DNA of 37,837 nucleotides from a virus, in IMG/VR virus record IMGVR_UViG_3300025641_000023, positions 1 to 37,837 of that record. The stretch is one strand, 5' to 3'. A program made the translations under genes and the position numbers. Each line of letters opens with the position of its first letter. The first letter of the stretch is position 1. Below are positions 29,562 to 37,837 of the stretch, in pieces. The notes beneath the pieces are model-generated. The model did no database searches, had not been told where the DNA came from, and saw only the letters and a list, made by a program, of their open reading frames with translations.

Positions 29562-31114
29562 TATAGTTCTCCTCCAACTGTTCCTACATTGTAAATAGCA
29601 CCGTCAGGCGCTTTGATGAAATACTCACCGTCTACAACACGATAATCACCTTCACCAATGAGTGCTAACTTAAACCTGTCATAACTTTGTTTGATTAACT
29701 CTACTTGGTCGTTGAACGCTTCAACACCTAATGCAGGGTCAAGTCCAGAAACAGCACTTTTAAGTAATCTAAGTTCCATTTCAGTTACCTGACCTAATGC
29801 GCCACCTGTAGGAGAGTTTTTACGCATTTTCTCCAACTCGTCGAAAGCTAGATTGGCTTGGATAGTGTCAACCTTACTTGCGAGTTCTCTTGCATCCGTT
29901 CCTGCAACAGACTTTCCTAATACGTAACCTACCGCAGTTTGGTCTGCTCTCAGTCCTTTAGCTTCACCAAGGATACCCATGGTAGCATCAAGTTCCTGAA
30001 TAGCTGAGTAAGTCTTATAAAACTTCTTCTGTTTAATAGCAGCAGAGGCGGCAGTTTCCACAGGGTCGCCTAAAGAACCTGTTAGGCTATTGAATAGCTG
30101 AAAAGTACCATCGTCGTTCTTCTGAATACTCAGCGTAGGCATCCCAGTAACCCCTAAATTGGCAATCCTGTCACCTGTTCCACTGTTGATAAGGTAAGAG
30201 GTTTCTACACCTGTGTCTGGGTTAGTTGTTTTAACGACTGTTGTCTCAGCTTTCTTCTGCGATTCGAACCAGTCATTGTAAGTAGGCATTTCTTTACCAG
30301 TTCCTTCAGCAGAACGAACCAAGTCATCATATACTTTACGTTGTGGAGACCTGTTCGAGTAATCTGCTTCATCTGCACGCCACGTTGAGAAGTCGGGGGT
30401 TTCAATGCCCTTAGCGTCATTAGCTGATTTAATGTATTCCCAAGTAACCATTTCCTCAGTCTTCCTGCTTTCATCGGTCGGTGCGTCAGTTATGAAATCA
30501 CCTGCTGATATGCTATATAGTCTGTCGTTGACAGTGAGTAGGTCGTCTTTAGGGTTGCCTTTAGCAGCGGGGCCGGCTATCCATTCTCTAGTTTGCGTGT
30601 CAAAAACACTACCGCCTGACGGCAAGTATCTTTCTTCCTTATCCTGTAATACAGGTAGGAAATCTTTTAGATTCTGAGGAGTAATTGTTCCTGCTTCAGC
30701 AAGCGCCCCCAAGTCTAACTCAGGGTAAGTTTTGTCCAAGTAAGCAGCAAACTGTGTACGCTGTGTACGCTGTGTGTCCTTTCCTAGCTTCTTTTCGTCC
30801 GCTGCTAAGTTCTGTGCTTCATACATCTGAGCTAACTTTTGCGCTCTTACAGGGTCAACCTCACGTACAGTTTTTACATTCCTTTCCTGCTCTAATTTAT
30901 CAGTAGTGTTTAACTTAAGAGAGCCGATAGTGTCTCTTGTTCTTTCTTGGTCAGTACGAGCGTCCATACCTAGTGATGTAACTAACCCTCTGCCCATTGT
31001 ATCGGCAAAGCCTTGCGCACGGTAAGCCATGCGCCCTTCTCTGTCCATCCCTGCCATGGGATTTGGAGGACGTTTATCTAGTCCAGTAAGCAATCCTGCG
31101 TAATCTTGTGCCAT
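29561..31114 (-). CDS. Internal virion protein (517 aa)
   Basis: 517 residues, soluble, helical, Asp/Lys-rich. The C-terminal part with ASKVDTIQANLAFDELEKMR and LGQVTEMELRLLKSAVSGLD resembles a conserved segment found in internal/ejection proteins of many marine podoviruses. It is followed without gap by the 682-residue ejection protein. Likely part of the DNA ejection apparatus; assigned by pattern and neighbours. Confidence 0.7.
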   Translation of the reverse strand: MAQDYAGLLTGLDKRPPNPMAGMDREGRMAYRAQGFADTMGRGLVTSLGMDARTDQERTRDTIGSLKLNTTDKLEQERNVKTVREVDPVRAQKLAQMYEAQNLAADEKKLGKDTQRTQRTQFAAYLDKTYPELDLGALAEAGTITPQNLKDFLPVLQDKEERYLPSGGSVFDTQTREWIAGPAAKGNPKDDLLTVNDRLYSISAGDFITDAPTDESRKTEEMVTWEYIKSANDAKGIETPDFSTWRADEADYSNRSPQRKVYDDLVRSAEGTGKEMPTYNDWFESQKKAETTVVKTTNPDTGVETSYLINSGTGDRIANLGVTGMPTLSIQKNDDGTFQLFNSLTGSLGDPVETAASAAIKQKKFYKTYSAIQELDATMGILGEAKGLRADQTAVGYVLGKSVAGTDARELASKVDTIQANLAFDELEKMRKNSPTGGALGQVTEMELRLLKSAVSGLDPALGVEAFNDQVELIKQSYDRFKLALIGEGDYRVVDGEYFIKAPDGAIYNVGTVGGEL

Positions 31115-31135
31115 TTTAAATTCCTCTACGTTTGC

Positions 31136-31963
31136 TTAAATTAAGTCTGAAAAGTTCAAGTCGCCCCAAATAGAATTACCCGCGTCTAACATTCCGGTCA
31201 TCTGAATCTGACGAAGTTCTCCGGCCTGCTTCTGCGCTTCCATTAGGCTTTCCAAGCCTCGGCCTGTACTTGTTCCGTAAAGGTCAGCACCTGTTCTACG
31301 AGCTGCATCAGCATAGCCTGCGGACGTACTACCTGCACCAAACATATCAAGAGCCTGACGTTGTGGATTATAACCTGCTGTTTGTAAACCTTGAGCCTGT
31401 GTAAGCATATTCTGTTGTTCAGTACCGAACTGCTGACGCGCTGCTAACTGAGCGTTAAGCATAGCTTCCTGTCGTGCCTGCTCAAAGCCAAATGTCTCAG
31501 CGTTACCGCCACCGTACATATTGCTCTGTAAACCCCCACGACCGCCTCGGAACAAACCTTCCTGCATCTGTAGTCTTTGACGTTCTTCTTCAGGTCGTTG
31601 TGCGGCTCTCATCTGTTCATAGATAGCCTGTGAACCTCCGGCAATGTCACCACTAAGGCCGCCAAACATACTTTGTGCTTGACCTAAGTACTGGTTTTGT
31701 CGTGCTAGTTCTTCGGCAGACAGCTGTAAATCTAATCCACCCTGTGCGTCTGTGAACGCGTCAGCTAAATTACTTGTAACTGTGTAAGGTTTAAACTCAG
31801 CCATGCCTGCGGCTGTTTGTCCTGCCTGTTCTGAAATAGCTAAAGCTTCTGCGCCTCGTTCTTCAGCAGTCTTAATACCTTCTTCACCTGCGTAATAAGC
31901 AGCACCTGCTGATAATAAACCACCTAAGTTTCCTGTAGGTCGTGTGTCAATTGGGTCAGCCAT
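31136..31963 (-). CDS. Internal virion protein, gp14-like (275 aa)
   Basis: 275 residues, rich in Gln, Ala and Gly (GLLSAGAAYYAGEEGIKTAE; FGFEQARQEAMLNAQLAARQ). Such Gln/Ala/Gly-rich helical proteins next to the tail tube genes are typical of T7 gp14-class ejection proteins. The short N-terminal GLLSAGAAYYAG could insert in a membrane. TAATG overlap with the upstream gene. Confidence 0.65.
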   Translation of the reverse strand: MADPIDTRPTGNLGGLLSAGAAYYAGEEGIKTAEERGAEALAISEQAGQTAAGMAEFKPYTVTSNLADAFTDAQGGLDLQLSAEELARQNQYLGQAQSMFGGLSGDIAGGSQAIYEQMRAAQRPEEERQRLQMQEGLFRGGRGGLQSNMYGGGNAETFGFEQARQEAMLNAQLAARQQFGTEQQNMLTQAQGLQTAGYNPQRQALDMFGAGSTSAGYADAARRTGADLYGTSTGRGLESLMEAQKQAGELRQIQMTGMLDAGNSIWGDLNFSDLI

Positions 31964-32430
31964 TAGAACGTACCTCCATTGATTGTTGTTGCTACTAATT
32001 CTCCAGTCACAGTAACTCCTGCCGTGGTTGTTTCTAGTTTCTTGCTGTTGTCGTAGTATAAGTCTACAGCTTCATTTGCAGTACACTCTATATATTTATC
32101 TGCGTTAACTCCCTGAGATGCTTGCTTTAGTGTCAGAGTAGTAGCGCCTGTGATAATTAAACCACCAGTACCTGTGTCATCAATGTATGAGTTCGTACCT
32201 GTATGGTAGACTTGTAAATCACTATCGTTACCGAGTCTGACTCTTACATCGTCACCGAAGTCGAGGTTACCGGTCATTGTTGCGCCAGTCTTGTCAACCT
32301 TAGACGTAATTGCAGTAGCAACAAGGCCGTACTCGTCGTAAATCTCAGTACCTTTTATTTTCTTAGCGGCAGTACCGGGCGGAAGGGCATCCTTAGCTGC
32401 GAAGTTTGTATCTTGTACGTAGTTAGACAT
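31963..32430 (-). CDS. Short tail-fibre-like protein (155 aa)
   Basis: 155 residues. The pattern VRLGNDSDLQVYHTGTNSYI and DDTGTGGLIITGATTLTLK, then SKKLETTTAGVTVTGEL, is the beta-repeat seen in marine phage tail fibres. The protein ends soon after, so it is a short fibre or fibre tip rather than a full-length fibre. It overlaps both neighbours by TAATG. Confidence 0.75.
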   Translation of the reverse strand: MSNYVQDTNFAAKDALPPGTAAKKIKGTEIYDEYGLVATAITSKVDKTGATMTGNLDFGDDVRVRLGNDSDLQVYHTGTNSYIDDTGTGGLIITGATTLTLKQASQGVNADKYIECTANEAVDLYYDNSKKLETTTAGVTVTGELVATTINGGTF

Positions 32431-33965
32431 TAAATCATTCTCCCTAATAGAGCGTGTATATCAATTGTTTGTATAGAAAATGGACTACCGTTAATAGTGC
32501 TTTCAACACCAATACTGGCTGATACTCCTGAGCCGTTGGTGTGTACACAACCTTTGTTTACAAAGACACCCCCTGAGTATTCCGCTGAGGTGTTGAACTC
32601 ACTGATGTTGTACTGTCCTAAAGTTCCTTCCGCAAAGTTAAATAGTTGTTTATTATATACTCCGCTGTAGTCGTAACTCCAACTCAGTGTATAGTTTGTG
32701 TCGTTACCACCAATAACTGTAATGTTAAACTTCTTTAGGAATTTCAAGTTTGAAGTATTGCCCCAGTCAATAGGATTGCTAAAGTAAGACATCTTGTAAG
32801 TAGCAGTATCATCCAAATAACTACCGTACTTAGCAAGTCCACCTTCTAAACCAATGTAGAAACCGTCAGCAGCTATGTTAGTAAAGCTGATAGGATTCAT
32901 ACCCGACCAAGTAGTAGCTCTAAAGGAACCGTTCTCAAGAGGCGTTCTAACGTCAAAGCAGTAAGTAGTTCCTGTTGTAGGTAAGGTAATTAAATAGAAC
33001 GCATCAAAAGCACTGTAGAAAGAGTGTATCGGTAATGTCTCTTCCTTTACTGCTTTAAGTAAATCAGTACGTACGTTTGCACTAACGTCCCGCATTGGTA
33101 AAGACTTCTCCTGAATAATCCTACCTAAGCTCATTAAGCCTCTGTCCGATAAGAATATAATGTCATTGCCCGTGGCTTGTACGGAGTCTCTAGCAATACA
33201 GCCTACACCTTCAATAGTGTCCGACAGTCTAAAGTCAACAGTAGTTACGGAATCACCGCCTGCGTAGACAACAATGCTATGTAAACCAAATATAAGCAAA
33301 AACCCGTTATGTTCCGTCAAGGCTACAATCTCGTCGTAACCGTTAGTCCATACAGATGTTAAGTCTAAGCTGCCTGAACTACCACCTTGAAAGTCCGTGC
33401 CATCAAGTAAGTCACTCCAATAAACAGTATAGTTATTACCTACAACATCAGCCACCCATAGGCGACCAAAGGCTGCTAGGACTTCGTTACCCGAAGGTGC
33501 TGTAGTCCCGCCTGACGCTACAACTTCCAGTGTAGTACTACCTGCAACACTAACAAGAGGCTCTTGTCCACTTTGAAAGAAGTACACGTTATTGTTGAAA
33601 GACACTATCTTCCAGTTGTTTGCGTTGATTTCGTACGCAACATTGTTTACAAGGGGCAGTGTTACTTCAGTTAAAGTAGTAGTACCTGTGAATATCTTAT
33701 TGTTACCCGCAGAGAACACTACTACTGTACCATCAAAATTAGTAAACTCAAATACAGCCTCTAGTCCACGACTGGTTCCTAATACGTCATTAGTGGATAT
33801 TTGAATGTACCCCTCTCTAGCACCAATACGTCCCTGCTTGTCAATAACACAGTTATCAGCAATGTCAGCAAAGTTAGGGTTCATCCCAACGGGAGACTCC
33901 TCGGTGTTAATGCCAAAGAAGGCAGGAGCAGATACAGCTAAGTTCTGTAATTTTTGCCCACTCAT
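32430..33965 (-). CDS. Tail nozzle/stabilisation protein (511 aa)
   Basis: 511 residues from ATG 33965. FADIADNCVIDKQGRIGARE followed by many beta-strands with WVADVVGNNYTVYWSDLLDG resembles phage stabilisation proteins (P22 gp10-like) and fills the place of T7 gp12, the tail nozzle, directly after the gp11-like gene. ATG 33965 makes an ATGA overlap with the upstream stop; ATG 33977 would add four residues. A beta-propeller fold is likely from the repeating strand pattern. Confidence 0.75.
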   Translation of the reverse strand: MSGQKLQNLAVSAPAFFGINTEESPVGMNPNFADIADNCVIDKQGRIGAREGYIQISTNDVLGTSRGLEAVFEFTNFDGTVVVFSAGNNKIFTGTTTLTEVTLPLVNNVAYEINANNWKIVSFNNNVYFFQSGQEPLVSVAGSTTLEVVASGGTTAPSGNEVLAAFGRLWVADVVGNNYTVYWSDLLDGTDFQGGSSGSLDLTSVWTNGYDEIVALTEHNGFLLIFGLHSIVVYAGGDSVTTVDFRLSDTIEGVGCIARDSVQATGNDIIFLSDRGLMSLGRIIQEKSLPMRDVSANVRTDLLKAVKEETLPIHSFYSAFDAFYLITLPTTGTTYCFDVRTPLENGSFRATTWSGMNPISFTNIAADGFYIGLEGGLAKYGSYLDDTATYKMSYFSNPIDWGNTSNLKFLKKFNITVIGGNDTNYTLSWSYDYSGVYNKQLFNFAEGTLGQYNISEFNTSAEYSGGVFVNKGCVHTNGSGVSASIGVESTINGSPFSIQTIDIHALLGRMI

Positions 33966-34624
33966 ACGTCCACCCATATAGTCTCAGTTGGGAACCTCGC
34001 GGCATCAAAGGAGATAGCGTCAGACAAGGAAGACTTAGCAACACCCATAAGCATTGCAGCAGTAGTTCCTCCCGTCTCACCACGCTCCTCTACAGCCATA
34101 GCGTGTGCAAACTGTACGACAGGTAAGCTAGGTGCCTTTAGTCCCTGAGTGTCGCTAGTAAGCTCTTCAGTCCTGTCAACAATGGTAAACTGTAAAGTGT
34201 ATGTTTTATCAGGAACAGGATATACGTCAACAAGAACACCTTGACTAAAAGCTCCACCATAAACGTAGTGCGTAGGTACTGACGGTGTTACGGGGTCAAT
34301 ATACTTAACTTTCTGTAATTCTGTCTGTGTCCCTAAGTTCATAAAACACTTCTGAGTCTCATTAATTACGTTAAGAGTCTTAAATTGAGAAGTAACATTA
34401 GGGAGCATAAATTGAGAACGAGCGGGTATAATACCGTTTGCCGCTGTTACTGTTTCAGTTACTGTTGTACGTAGGCTTGACCAATCCCAAGAGTCCTCCA
34501 CCAGACGGTTAGCGTCATTAACAAACTCACCGACCAACCGTGAGTATAAGGTTTCGTCCACAGAGCTAACTGTATTCTCCCTAAGTCTTTTTAGTACTTT
34601 ATTTACTGCTTGTAAGTATGTCAT
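33962..34624 (-). CDS. Tail tubular protein A, T7 gp11-like
   Basis: 220 residues. The N-terminal MTYLQAVNKVLKRLRENTV, then LVGEFVNDANRLVEDSWDWS and YVYGGAFSQGVLVDVYPVPD, is typical of T7 gp11-type adaptor proteins, which sit between portal and nozzle (T7 gp11 has 196 residues). It is followed by the nozzle-like gene as in T7. TAATG overlap with the 951-residue gene. Confidence 0.85.
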   Translation of the reverse strand: MTYLQAVNKVLKRLRENTVSSVDETLYSRLVGEFVNDANRLVEDSWDWSSLRTTVTETVTAANGIIPARSQFMLPNVTSQFKTLNVINETQKCFMNLGTQTELQKVKYIDPVTPSVPTHYVYGGAFSQGVLVDVYPVPDKTYTLQFTIVDRTEELTSDTQGLKAPSLPVVQFAHAMAVEERGETGGTTAAMLMGVAKSSLSDAISFDAARFPTETIWVDV

Positions 34625-37479
34625 TAAACTAAATTCCTATCATCAAATGTGCTTGCAAATGGGTCATCAAACAAATCACCTTCTACATACCGTTTTCTTT
34701 CTGCTACTTCAGGTTGCTCTATCTCAAGTTTGTCTTTCTCTTTAAACTTAAACAGCTCTCTGTCAAACAAACCTCCTAGAACCATTCCTTCACCACCACC
34801 ACTATTTTTCTTTGATGTTAAAGGGTCTCTTCTTCTAATGTTACTTGAGCTGTCATCCTTATCTTTATCTGTACCGTCAAACAAACCTTCAACAAACTCT
34901 TTAGGAGGCTGTATTAACGTGTCGTCAATGGCCTTTCCTGCCTCTTTAACAGGCTCTGCTGCCGGTTGTAGTACCTTATCATCAAAGTTGCTTAGGAAGG
35001 CTTTAGCAGCGTCTACGTTGACCACATCTTCAGCAAACTCTTTAATAGGCTGTAAGTACGCATCGTCAAAATCCCTACCGGCCTGTTTTATACCGTCTTC
35101 AATCCAACCTCCAAGAGGACTTTCTTTTATGTACTCAACAACCCCTTTAGCAATCGCCTCGTCAACTGGCTCTCCTTCAGCTAGGTTTTCAAACGTTTCG
35201 TTTAAGCCTGCCTGTATATCTTCAGGTATGCTGTCCCAAGCATCTTGCCAATCCCCTACAAACGCGGGGTCACCTATAGGCAACATATTGTTCTTTTGAA
35301 ACTCTTCCCACGAGTCAGTGAGTTTATTCTTTAAAAAAGGAACACCGAACTCTTTAGCTACGTACTGTGGTAAGTTCTCTGCTGCTGCTGCTTGTATTAC
35401 TTGGTTTGTTTGTTCGTAAGTAAGCTGTGCAACACCTAGGTCAAGTCCTACACCTGCTAAGGCACTTTGACCCGCATCATAACCCATCGAGGCTGCTTCA
35501 GAAGCACTGTAACCTCTACCTATTGCTTCATCAGTAACTCTGTCCTGAATGGCTGCTGCTTCCTCCGAAGTAGCGGGAGGAGTAACCAATCCTGTTGCTT
35601 CCATCGCTACAGGCCCAAAAGCTAACCAGTCGTCTGTACTGCCTTCGCCTTTAAGAATATTTACTCCCGCAGGTACGGCACTGTATAAACCGCCAGTTAA
35701 AGCGTTTAGACCTATTGTTTTAAGAGCGCCTTTAAACTTATCAGAGAAACTTTCACGAGGTCTCTTAACGGCTTTACGGCTGTCATAACTGACATTACCA
35801 GTGTTATCTAAAGCGGAAATCTTTGCTCGTCTTGCGTTGAACTCATCGGAAGCACCTTCAATACTGGTGACATCATCATACTCTTTATTTTTAAGGTAAT
35901 CGTAGTAACGCTCTGAGGAGTCGTCGGCATCGCTAGGTAGTTCTATAACTCGATGTTGTCCATAAATACCTTCCTCTGTACCTACGGCATACTCTCCGCT
36001 GTCCATCTTAAAAACAAATTCACCTGATTCTACTAGATTACTAGACACTGCTGATAAATACTGTTCATCATCAATTCTACCGTCTTGGTGGAGATGTGCT
36101 AAATAAGAGTTTTGTTTTTCAACGTCAGCTTCTAAGTAAGTTTCCTCAAACTGTTCTGTTCCTTGGAGACTGTCTAAATACGAGTAGTAGTTTTCGTAGT
36201 CTGCTTCTCGTTTAGTGTCGTACAGCTCAAACATCTCTTCCTGTAATTCAGGGTCAATGTCTGTAAGCTCGTTTAGAGTACTATTAAAACTATCAAAGTA
36301 GTCATCAGTAGAACGAAAACCTTCGGTAGCAAACTCTTCCTTTGCAAAATCGTCAACAAAACCTGTCAATTCTTCATCAGTATAACCGCCTGAGTTTTTT
36401 AGGAACTCAACTCTACTCGCAACTTCACTTTGTTGTGCTGTGGCCTCACCCTGACTTCTTTTAGCGTCATCTAAGTAACGGTCAAGCTCAACCTTAGTAA
36501 TTTCACCTTTGTTAAACATCTCACGTAAGACAGAGTTTTCTTCTTCGTCGTTCTGAGGCGTATAAATGCCCATGTTGTATTTAATATTTTCATTGCCAAA
36601 GGGGGAAACTGAACCAATTTCACCTGCAAAGTTCGCAGGGTCACCACTCGCTTCCCTACGTGCTTCAAAGTTAGCCTGTTTTTCTTCTTCGGTTAGCTTT
36701 AAGTATTCTTCGTCCGAAAGTCTAAGGTCGTCTACGCCTGCATTTTTCCAAGCGTTACTTGCGGCAATAGCACGATAAGCGTAAGGGTCACCTTGGTAGC
36801 TTCTTATTTGTTTAGTTTTGTAATCATAGTAATGACCGTCAGGAACGTCCATCCCTTCAGGGTTTTGAATGTCCAAACCGTACAACGCTGTAGCTCTTTC
36901 GTCTGACATTCTCCCCATCTTGCTAGTGTCGTAAGGCTTGCCTGTTTGAGGATTAATAGCGAGGCGAGAGTTTCCACCACCTCCAGTCATCATGCCGCCC
37001 TGTCGTTCTAAAGTTCCACGACCTAACACGGTGCCGTCACCTAGCTCAACTGACCACTCTGGAGGAGCGCCGCTTTCCCAGTTAACAGGATTCCAAGGAC
37101 TATCAGCTAGGTCTCCTAACCATTCACCAGTGGCGGACATAAGAGTATTATCATAAATATTCTTACCAATCTTATAGATAGCAGTTCCTTTGCCGTAATC
37201 TATAACATTTCTCCCGACTTCTGCCAAAGAAGTAGGCATTCTGTCGCTCCAACCTCCTTGTCCGTCGCTAGTCCCTCCTGTAGTGACGTCATCAGGAGCA
37301 TTCCTATAATCAGGACTGGAGCTTTTATAATTATAGCTATCGTAATACGCATCCTTTGAACGGTTGTTATAGTTATCTACACCTGAAGTGCTAGAAGGTC
37401 TGTTATAGACGCTATAGTTTCCTCTCGTACTGCCAGAATAACTACCTGTAGAGCTTAATGGGTCGCCTCTTTGTGCCAT
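34624..37479 (-). CDS. Large acidic putative virion protein (951 aa)
   Basis: 951 residues. The N-terminal ~80 residues are disordered Ser/Tyr/Asn-rich (MAQRGDPLSSTGSYSGSTRG). The middle (300-550) is strongly acidic and helical, with short repeats such as HLHQDGRIDDEQYLSAV and MFNKGEITKVELDRYL. A Gly/Ala-rich weakly hydrophobic part (about 600-720, LNALTGGLYSAVPAGVNILK) precedes a Lys/Glu-rich tail ending DDPFASTFDDRNLV. No catalytic domain is recognised. Position between holin and tail tube genes suggests a tail-associated or ejected protein. It begins in a TAATG overlap with a holin copy and has an unrelated counterpart at 1-781. Confidence 0.7.
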   Translation of the reverse strand: MAQRGDPLSSTGSYSGSTRGNYSVYNRPSSTSGVDNYNNRSKDAYYDSYNYKSSSPDYRNAPDDVTTGGTSDGQGGWSDRMPTSLAEVGRNVIDYGKGTAIYKIGKNIYDNTLMSATGEWLGDLADSPWNPVNWESGAPPEWSVELGDGTVLGRGTLERQGGMMTGGGGNSRLAINPQTGKPYDTSKMGRMSDERATALYGLDIQNPEGMDVPDGHYYDYKTKQIRSYQGDPYAYRAIAASNAWKNAGVDDLRLSDEEYLKLTEEEKQANFEARREASGDPANFAGEIGSVSPFGNENIKYNMGIYTPQNDEEENSVLREMFNKGEITKVELDRYLDDAKRSQGEATAQQSEVASRVEFLKNSGGYTDEELTGFVDDFAKEEFATEGFRSTDDYFDSFNSTLNELTDIDPELQEEMFELYDTKREADYENYYSYLDSLQGTEQFEETYLEADVEKQNSYLAHLHQDGRIDDEQYLSAVSSNLVESGEFVFKMDSGEYAVGTEEGIYGQHRVIELPSDADDSSERYYDYLKNKEYDDVTSIEGASDEFNARRAKISALDNTGNVSYDSRKAVKRPRESFSDKFKGALKTIGLNALTGGLYSAVPAGVNILKGEGSTDDWLAFGPVAMEATGLVTPPATSEEAAAIQDRVTDEAIGRGYSASEAASMGYDAGQSALAGVGLDLGVAQLTYEQTNQVIQAAAAENLPQYVAKEFGVPFLKNKLTDSWEEFQKNNMLPIGDPAFVGDWQDAWDSIPEDIQAGLNETFENLAEGEPVDEAIAKGVVEYIKESPLGGWIEDGIKQAGRDFDDAYLQPIKEFAEDVVNVDAAKAFLSNFDDKVLQPAAEPVKEAGKAIDDTLIQPPKEFVEGLFDGTDKDKDDSSSNIRRRDPLTSKKNSGGGEGMVLGGLFDRELFKFKEKDKLEIEQPEVAERKRYVEGDLFDDPFASTFDDRNLV

Positions 37480-37837
37480 TACTTAACCCCCTTAGTTTTC
37501 TCGTATGTACGCAACGTACCTAACCCAAGCATCCCCATCAAGACAGGCAACATAGTTGACAAATCTATAAGGGGAATAGTGATTGAAGAACCGGATAAAG
37601 CAAGCGCAAAGTTTGCCATCGGAATAACAAGGAAGTTACCCGCCATTCCAAGGCAACAAGTCCAACCCACAGCGGGTCGCCAACCTGCGACAAATAAGTC
37701 TTTACTCTGCGCTTCAGTTTTGTTCACCTCTATCTGTGCTTGTGCTATTGTATGTGCTTGTGTGGCAATCTCGTGCGCTATACGTTGCTTAGTGTCAGCG
37801 TCAGGTATTACCTTATCTAGTATCTTTGTTACTGGCT
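37479..37837 (-). CDS. Holin, GTA 3-TM type, second copy, 5'-truncated at right edge
   Basis: The frame matches the holin at 781-1164 without gaps but stops at the window edge, so the first eight codons are missing. Thirteen substitutions occur in the 232 bases before the perfectly identical 127-base end, most of them silent; protein changes include SPIVIPL to SSITIPL and AASKD to AQSKD. An internal ATG near 37727 would give an 82-residue frame, but that is not a likely start. It is probably the same gene as 781-1164 seen once more across the circle junction. Confidence 0.85.
   Translation of the reverse strand, partial: PVTKILDKVIPDADTKQRIAHEIATQAHTIAQAQIEVNKTEAQSKDLFVAGWRPAVGWTCCLGMAGNFLVIPMANFALALSGSSITIPLIDLSTMLPVLMGMLGLGTLRTYEKTKGVK
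37711..37837. repeat. 127-bp exact repeat, terminal copy
   Basis: Identical to 1013-1139 and ending exactly at the right edge. With a 127-base overlap, joining the right edge to position 1140 closes a circle of 36,698 bp. Confidence 0.9.

Noticed and set aside
29560-29567. ACTATAGT at the junction of the two internal virion genes as an operator
   Set aside because: Flanking bases break the dyad and the sequence is explained by the overlapping TAG stop and GTG start.
37479-37837. True gene duplication of the holin or a phage terminal repeat
   Set aside because: The exact 127-base identity ending at the edge, with 94% identity before it, fits an assembly node and strain variation better than terminal redundancy or duplication.
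1-37837. CRISPR array, integrase, insertion sequence or single-subunit RNA polymerase
   Set aside because: No regularly spaced repeats, no recombinase or transposase motifs, and no polymerase of T7 gp1 type in any frame.

Overview
This window is the genome of a lytic, T7-like podovirus that encodes no RNA polymerase. The evidence is a T7-type replication set (single-strand DNA-binding protein, Toprim primase-helicase, family A DNA polymerase with a T7-like O-helix, exonuclease, endonuclease I) together with a podovirus late block: large terminase, portal, scaffold, capsid, gp11-like tail tube protein, internal virion proteins and tail spikes. I see no integrase, repressor cassette, single-subunit RNA polymerase, tRNA or CRISPR. 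A monomeric cobalamin-dependent (class II) ribonucleotide reductase, the lack of an RNA polymerase and the size of about 37 kb recall the marine SIO1/VpV262/cobavirus group (Zobellviridae). That placement, and a marine bacterial host, are inferences.

Layout. Minus-strand late genes run leftward from 14113: putative small terminase, M15 peptidase, a small virion-like protein, large terminase, portal, three very small proteins, a second late promoter, an 81-residue protein, a zinc ribbon, scaffold, major capsid and a terminator. They continue with small virion proteins, a LamG protein, two tandem tail spikes and two holins. A non-coding region of about 1.05 kb (14114-15163) separates them from the plus-strand early/middle genes (15164-27422). 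These are a papain-like protein, a GP88-family protein, a train of very small ORFs, MazG, then the replication, recombination and nucleotide genes, ending in a strong hairpin terminator at 27476. From 27513 to the right edge the genes are again on the minus strand: internal virion proteins, fibre, tail tube and nozzle proteins, a 951-residue protein and a holin.

Topology. The last 127 bases (37711-37837) are exactly identical to 1013-1139, and the base just before the repeat differs between the two copies. A 127-base overlap is what a de Bruijn assembly with k=127 leaves at a graph node. The simplest reading is a closed circle of 36,698 bp (1013-37710), with bases 1-1012 as a side branch from a related genotype. 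On that circle the two minus-strand blocks join into one late operon: the holin at 1164 reads through into the 951-residue gene and the tail genes. The side branch is about 94% identical through the holin stop codon and then carries a wholly different downstream gene.

Regulation. Three promoters have perfect or near-perfect sigma-70 elements with 17-bp spacing: late at 14280-14308 and 9189-9217 on the minus strand, replication at 18990-19018 on the plus strand. All three carry a 12-bp dyad of the form (A/T)TACT-AT-AGTA(T/A), one base downstream of the -10, over the expected start site. Two further dyads with a TA centre lie in the late leader. The two other plausible promoters (14812 and 15841) lack the dyad. 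This suggests an uncharacterised phage regulator that controls middle and late transcription by the host polymerase. A highly structured leader of about 320 nt without an ORF follows the first early promoter and may be a non-coding RNA.
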